Below are positions 60,189 through 64,000 of a stretch of DNA of 64,000 bases, piece after piece. The notes below the pieces were generated by a model that was given only the letters and a program-made list of their open reading frames with translations, ran no database searches and had not been told where the DNA came from. The DNA comes from Mycobacterium shinjukuense (GTDB lineage Bacteria > Actinomycetota > Actinomycetes > Mycobacteriales > Mycobacteriaceae): positions 1,612,001 to 1,676,000 of the forward strand of contig NZ_AP022575.1 in NCBI RefSeq assembly GCF_010730055.1. The letters run 5' to 3'. Position 1 is the stretch's first letter; the number at the start of each line of letters is the position of its first letter. The position numbers were made by a program, and so were the translations under genes.

Positions 60189-61822
60189 CCACCGGCGGGC
60201 GGCTCGTGGTCACCGCGGGACCGACGATCACTGCCGACGAGATCCGCGCTGTGGTTCCCAATGCCGAAGTAGTGCCACCGATTTCGTTCGGTCAGGCGTT
60301 CGGATACGGGCTGCGGCCGGGCGACACGCTGCTGATTGTCGACGGACTCTTCTTCCAGCATGCGTCAGTGCGGCACAAGGAATTGCTGGCCCTGCTCGAT
60401 GACGGTGTCCGGGTCGCCGGGTCCTCCAGCATGGGCGCATTGCGCGCGGCGGAGCTGCATCCGTGGGGCATGGAGGGCTACGGCTGGGTCTTCGAGGGCT
60501 ACCGGGACGGTCTGCTGGAGGCCGACGACGAAGTGGGCATGGTGCACGGTGATCCCGAGGACGGTTATCCGGTGTTCGTCGATGCGCTGGTCAACATTCG
60601 TCAAACCGTCTCGCGCGCTGTCGAATTCGGGATATTATCGGCGTCATTGGCTGACCGGCTGATCGCCACGGCCCGCAGCACGCCGTTTACCCTGCGCACC
60701 TGGGATCGCCTGCTGGACGCGGTCGATGCCCCCGAGAGCCGTAGTCTTGCGCGCCGGTTGCGGTCGATACGGGTCGACGTCAAACATGCCGATGCGGTGC
60801 TCGCGCTCAACGAGATCGGTCGGGCCCGAAGAGATGTCGCTGTCCGGCCGGCGCCGCCGCCGACCGTGTGGTCACAGCGCTGGCGGCAACGGTGGGCGCC
60901 ACCGACGCCGGTGGCGGTGACCACCGAGAGTGGCGAGTCGGTCATCGACGTCCCGGATGTCGATGTGCTTGCATTGCTGAGCCTGTGCGCGACCGATCGA
61001 TGGGCATACCTGCCCGCGCTGGAGCAAGTGGCTGCCTGGTACTGCACCTCGATGCGTCCCGACCTGGACGGCAGCGTGCGTGAGCGTGCCACCGCAGCGG
61101 CGGCAGCGATGCCCGCCGAGTCCTACCAACGGGCTCTGGAATTGGTGGCCCACCGCTTCGCTTTGGCGACCGGGATCATTGACGAATCGGGCTTTCCCGA
61201 ATCGGTCCGATCGTACTGGCTCACCGCCGAGGAAAACCGAACCCTGTGCGACGATCCGATTGCGGTCTCGGCGCGGCTGACCACGCGCACACTCTTCTTC
61301 GCCCGATCGCTGCCAGCCATCCAGCACTTCCTCGACCTCTTGCGTGCCGACCCCCGGCTGCCCGAATGGCGCGCGCTGGCGGCACGGGCCCTGGCGCTGC
61401 GTGACGGCCTGGCCCGCCGGAAGCCACAGCTGAATCTGCGCCGACCGGATCCGGCACAGCTCAAGGTGTTGTTCGGCAAGCGGTGGGGCACCCCGGTGGA
61501 CCGCGTCGAATTGGCCATGCGCGGCCTGATGACCGACGATGCCTTCTACACCGCGGGCACCTTGTTCGCGGTGGCCGCCGCCGACGACCGGTTGCCGTCC
61601 ATCACGGTCGGCACCCTGGGTCCCCCGGCCCTATCCGACCCGTTCGATCCCGGCGATGGTCCGCTTGCCGCGGCGCAGCACCAGGAAGCGGCCGTAGAGG
61701 AAATCCGATGTCTGCGGCACCCATTCGTCGCTATCGATGCGAATGTTGTTGACCGACACCCCACCCTCGCTGATCGTGCGCCGCGCCGCGGCCTTGCTGG
61801 CCGACAGGCCGGTGGCCACTAG
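60185..61822 (+). CDS. TfuA-like partner protein of YcaO
   Basis: 545 aa from ATG 60185, overlapping the ycaO stop (ATGA). The TfuA core is at residues about 5-140: LVVTAGPTITADEIRAVVPN, LLIVDGLFFQHASVRHKELL, ALLDDGVRVAGSSSMGALRA and GMVHGDPEDGYPVFVDALVN. The remaining 400 residues are helical and unrecognised. With YcaO, TfuA homologues (trifolitoxin locus; methanogen McrA thioamidation) take part in sulfur insertion into peptide backbone. The last 64 codons run antisense to tyrS and look unlike protein sequence selected for function. Confidence 0.88.
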   Translation: MTTGGRLVVTAGPTITADEIRAVVPNAEVVPPISFGQAFGYGLRPGDTLLIVDGLFFQHASVRHKELLALLDDGVRVAGSSSMGALRAAELHPWGMEGYGWVFEGYRDGLLEADDEVGMVHGDPEDGYPVFVDALVNIRQTVSRAVEFGILSASLADRLIATARSTPFTLRTWDRLLDAVDAPESRSLARRLRSIRVDVKHADAVLALNEIGRARRDVAVRPAPPPTVWSQRWRQRWAPPTPVAVTTESGESVIDVPDVDVLALLSLCATDRWAYLPALEQVAAWYCTSMRPDLDGSVRERATAAAAAMPAESYQRALELVAHRFALATGIIDESGFPESVRSYWLTAEENRTLCDDPIAVSARLTTRTLFFARSLPAIQHFLDLLRADPRLPEWRALAARALALRDGLARRKPQLNLRRPDPAQLKVLFGKRWGTPVDRVELAMRGLMTDDAFYTAGTLFAVAAADDRLPSITVGTLGPPALSDPFDPGDGPLAAAQHQEAAVEEIRCLRHPFVAIDANVVDRHPTLADRAPRRGLAGRQAGGH

Positions 61823-62896
61823 CAGGTCCACGATCCCGTCGGGACTGCCCGGCTTGAGCTCGGCGACCGGTGTCTCGCGCAACGCCGCGGCCAAGGTCGC
61901 CTCGTCGAGGCGAGCCAGCTCGCCGTGACCGAAGAGCGCCCGGCTGGCGTGCTCGACCGCGTCGGCTGCCGTCCTACCGTGCACCAACCCGGTGAGTTCG
62001 AACGCGAGCCGGCGCTGGGCGGCGCGCAGCTGCGGACGCTCGGTCGTCTCCTGTTCCAGTTGGGCCAGCTCGTCGGCCGTCAAGAAGGTAAACCACCGCA
62101 GGTAGCGGATGACATCGGCGTCAGCGGTGTTGACAAAGTGCTGGTACCAGGCATAGGGGCTGGTCAGCTGTGGATCCAGCCACAGACTGCCGCCGCCGGT
62201 GGACTTGCCGAACTTGGTGCCATCGGCGGCGGTCACCAACGGAACCGTGAGCGCATGCACCGTGGCACCGAGCTTTTGGCGCACCAGCCGAACCCCGGCG
62301 ATGATGTTGCCCCATTGATCCGAACCGCCGATCTGCAGCACGCAGCCATGGCGCCGGTGCAGTTCGACGTAATCGTTGGCCTGCAGCAGCAGGTAGCTGA
62401 ATTCGGTGTAGGAGATCCCCTCCCCCGCCAGCCGCCGCCGGATGGTGTCGCGGTCCAGCATCACGTTGACCGAAAAGTGCTTGCCGATGTCACGCAGGAA
62501 CTCAATCGCCGACAGTGCGCCGATCCATTCGAGGTTGTTCTCCACGATCGCGCCCGTCGGTGAGTCGTCGAAGTCGACGAAGCGCTGCAGCTGGCCGCGG
62601 ATCCGTTCGGTCCATTCGGCGACGGTGTCGGCCGGGGTGAGGCCGCGCTCCCCGACGTCACGCGGGTCACCGATGAGGCCGGTGGCCCCGCCCGCCAGCA
62701 CGATGGGACGATGACCCGCGCGCTGAAAGCGCCGCAACGCCAGCAGCGGCACCAGATGTCCGGCATGCAAGCTGGGCGCGGTGGGGTCGAAGCCGGCGTA
62801 GACCGTCATCGGCCCGCGCCGGGCTTCGGCGGCCAGTGCACCCAGGTCCGTGGACTGCGCGATCAACCCGCGCCAGCCCAGCTCGTCGAGGATCAT
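61631..62896 (-). CDS. tyrS: Tyrosyl-tRNA synthetase
   Basis: 421 aa class I synthetase. HIGH-type motif PSLHAGHLVPLLALRRF, KMSKS-type motif DGTKFGKSTGGGSLWLDP, tyrosine pocket YTEFSYLLLQANDYVELHRR and GSDQWGNIIAGVRLVRQ; a C-terminal S4 domain (KAAARRTISEGGVSVNNIRI). Charges tRNA-Tyr. ATG at 62896. Its last 192 nt overlap the TfuA frame on the other strand. Confidence 0.96.
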   Translation of the reverse strand: MILDELGWRGLIAQSTDLGALAAEARRGPMTVYAGFDPTAPSLHAGHLVPLLALRRFQRAGHRPIVLAGGATGLIGDPRDVGERGLTPADTVAEWTERIRGQLQRFVDFDDSPTGAIVENNLEWIGALSAIEFLRDIGKHFSVNVMLDRDTIRRRLAGEGISYTEFSYLLLQANDYVELHRRHGCVLQIGGSDQWGNIIAGVRLVRQKLGATVHALTVPLVTAADGTKFGKSTGGGSLWLDPQLTSPYAWYQHFVNTADADVIRYLRWFTFLTADELAQLEQETTERPQLRAAQRRLAFELTGLVHGRTAADAVEHASRALFGHGELARLDEATLAAALRETPVAELKPGSPDGIVDLLVATGLSASKAAARRTISEGGVSVNNIRIDSDEWVPQTSDFLYGRFLVLRRGKRTIAGIERVG

Positions 62897-62914
62897 GGGA
62901 AGAGTCTTCCAGGC

Positions 62915-63526
62915 TTAGTCGCTGCCGCCGGGGGCGGGCGCTCGCGGGCTGCGCCGGTAGGCCGACACCTCCGGTCGGCCGGCAAGCCACAATCGCCACG
63001 GACGGTCGGCCGCCTGGCTGATCCCAACCCGCGGCCCCGACACCGCCGTCAGCGGCACGTTCAGCGTCAGCCGCACCGGGCTGTCTGCATCGAACAGGTC
63101 AATCCCGTTGTCGGCCAGAGTGATTCCCAATGCCGAGCACAGGTTGCCCGGACCACGGGCCAGGGCCGCGGGGGCGACCGACCTCCCGCGCCGGGAGCGG
63201 GCCAGGTCGATGCCGTCCTCGATGGCGCCGGCCCGCAGCAACACCGCGGCGGCGGTGCCGTCGGGACCGCATGCCACGTTGGCGCAGACGTGGATCCCGT
63301 GGCTGCGGTACGCGTACAGCCGCCCCGGCGGCCCGAACATGACGGCGTTGCGGCCATTGCGGCCGCGGTAGGAGTGCGCCGCGGCGTCCGGCCAGGGGCC
63401 GTCGGGCACCCCGCCGTACGCTTCGACCTCGACGATGACGGCGCGCACGCCGCGTGCCGCGATGGTTGCGCCGAGCAGCCGACGGGCGGCCGCGACCGGC
63501 TCCACGACCAGTTCCTCAGCGCTCAT
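62915..63526 (-). CDS. mpg: 3-methyladenine DNA glycosylase (AAG/MPG family)
   Basis: 203 aa from ATG 63526 (MSAEELVVEPVAAARRLLGA), the recalled length of Rv1688. IVEVEAYGGVPDGPWPDAAA contains the catalytic Glu; GRNGRNAVMFGPPGRLYAYR, SHGIHVCANVACGPDGTAAA and ALGITLADNGIDLFD are typical. Base-excision repair of alkylated purines. 18 nt before tyrS, so co-transcribed. Confidence 0.93.
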   Translation of the reverse strand: MSAEELVVEPVAAARRLLGATIAARGVRAVIVEVEAYGGVPDGPWPDAAAHSYRGRNGRNAVMFGPPGRLYAYRSHGIHVCANVACGPDGTAAAVLLRAGAIEDGIDLARSRRGRSVAPAALARGPGNLCSALGITLADNGIDLFDADSPVRLTLNVPLTAVSGPRVGISQAADRPWRLWLAGRPEVSAYRRSPRAPAPGGSD

Positions 63527-63575
63527 TGGAGAAGATTGTGCCCGGCCCTTGACAACGGTGCGACGGTGGCCGAGC

Positions 63576-63609
63576 ATTCATCGCATGATTAGCTCATCGA
63601 GCGATGAAT
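63576..63609. promoter_or_regulatory. Inverted repeat over the start of the ABC ATPase gene
   Basis: ATTCATCGC (63576-63584) and GCGATGAAT (63601-63609) are perfect 9-bp arms with a 16-nt spacer that includes the ATG at 63585. In M. tuberculosis this ABC operon contains a TetR-type gene (Rv1685c, as recalled), so an autoregulatory operator is plausible. Confidence 0.5.
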
Positions 63610-64000
63610 TGCCGCTGAATCATACCGGGCCGGCCGTCAGGATCGAGCACCTGCATGTGATTCGTGGCAAACGCCCGGTGCTGCACGATTTCTCGGTGCA
63701 GATCGCCCGCGGCACCATCACCGGTCTGCTCGGCCCATCCGGCTGCGGCAAGACCACGCTGATCCGCTGCATCGTCGGCACGCAGATCGTGGCGTCGGGC
63801 ACGGTCACTGTGCTGGGCCAGCCGGCAGGGTGTGCGGCAATGCGACGGCGAGTCGGATACCTGCCTCAGGCCCCAACCATTTATGACGACTTGCGGGTCA
63901 TCGACAACGTCCGCTACGTCGCGGCGCTGTATGGCTTCGATGTCCAGGCCGCCAATGTCGCGATCGAGCGGGTAGGGCTTAACGATCACCGCACCGCCTT
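63585..64000 (+). CDS. ABC transporter ATP-binding protein, Rv1687c-like, cut by window edge
   Basis: 138 codons visible from ATG 63585 (MISSSSDELPLNHTGPAVRI). Walker A is GLLGPSGCGKTTLIRCIVGT, the Q-loop is RVGYLPQAPTIYDDLRV; the signature and Walker B lie beyond the window. An efflux-type (DrrA-like) ATPase whose permease is expected downstream. Divergent from mpg with 58 nt between. Confidence 0.88.
   Translation, partial: MISSSSDELPLNHTGPAVRIEHLHVIRGKRPVLHDFSVQIARGTITGLLGPSGCGKTTLIRCIVGTQIVASGTVTVLGQPAGCAAMRRRVGYLPQAPTIYDDLRVIDNVRYVAALYGFDVQAANVAIERVGLNDHRTA

Noticed and set aside
1..64000. Insertion sequences or prophage genes
   Set aside because: I looked for transposase, integrase (other than XerD) and phage structural proteins and saw none in any frame.

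Overview
The window is high-GC (about two thirds G+C) actinobacterial DNA from a Mycobacterium, most likely a slow grower related to the M. tuberculosis complex or the M. kansasii group. The support is the PknE and PknF kinases, a PPE protein, MctB/SteA, TlyA, LprJ and a long stretch whose gene order is, as I remember it, the reverse complement of M. tuberculosis Rv1687c to Rv1746. It is not M. tuberculosis itself: several blocks present here are absent from that locus. Rv numbers below are recalled equivalents, not search results.

Layout. 1-8.6 kb: 3'-truncated pknF; a molybdenum hydroxylase operon (2Fe-2S and FAD subunits intact, Mo subunit broken) ending in an odd cysteine-ladder protein; pknE; an Rv1742-like protein; a VapC remnant. 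8.7-18.5 kb: SulP transporter, thioredoxin-fold protein, GabD2, an iron-box-controlled PPE-PPW gene, an F420-type oxidoreductase, small secreted and hypothetical proteins, a VapBC module and tRNA-Pro. 18.5-23.5 kb: a lipocalin-like remnant and a six-gene catabolic operon (SDR, FadB3-like, cyclase, cupin, BKACE, IclR). 23.6-30.5 kb: the housekeeping run SulP, parA, scpA, scpB, rluB, cmk, der. 30.8-44.7 kb: an accessory block with an MFS exporter, a tightly overlapped seven-gene Ebo-type operon (inositol-phosphate-synthase-like enzyme, UbiA prenyltransferase, TIM-barrel/EboA fusion, EboB, EboE, EboF, cytochrome P450), an O-methyltransferase and a large SNF2 helicase. 44.9-58.4 kb: amidohydrolase, xerD, NUDIX hydrolase, pyrG, mctB, steA, recN, nadK, tlyA, a small acidic protein, HAD phosphatase, TPR protein and lprJ. 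58.7-61.8 kb: a candidate RiPP locus (a 26-residue peptide with a perfect Shine-Dalgarno, YcaO and TfuA) running antisense into tyrS. 61.6-64 kb: tyrS, mpg and the start of an ABC ATPase.

The two most interesting systems are the Ebo-type operon with a translationally coupled P450, which looks like a small-molecule or lipid-linked pathway of unknown product, and the peptide/YcaO/TfuA locus, which looks like a peptide backbone-thioamidation system. Other items of note are tandem IdeR-type iron boxes before the PPE gene, a protein with twelve cysteines in strict three-residue period, and decay in three places (Mo subunit, VapC, lipocalin-like gene).
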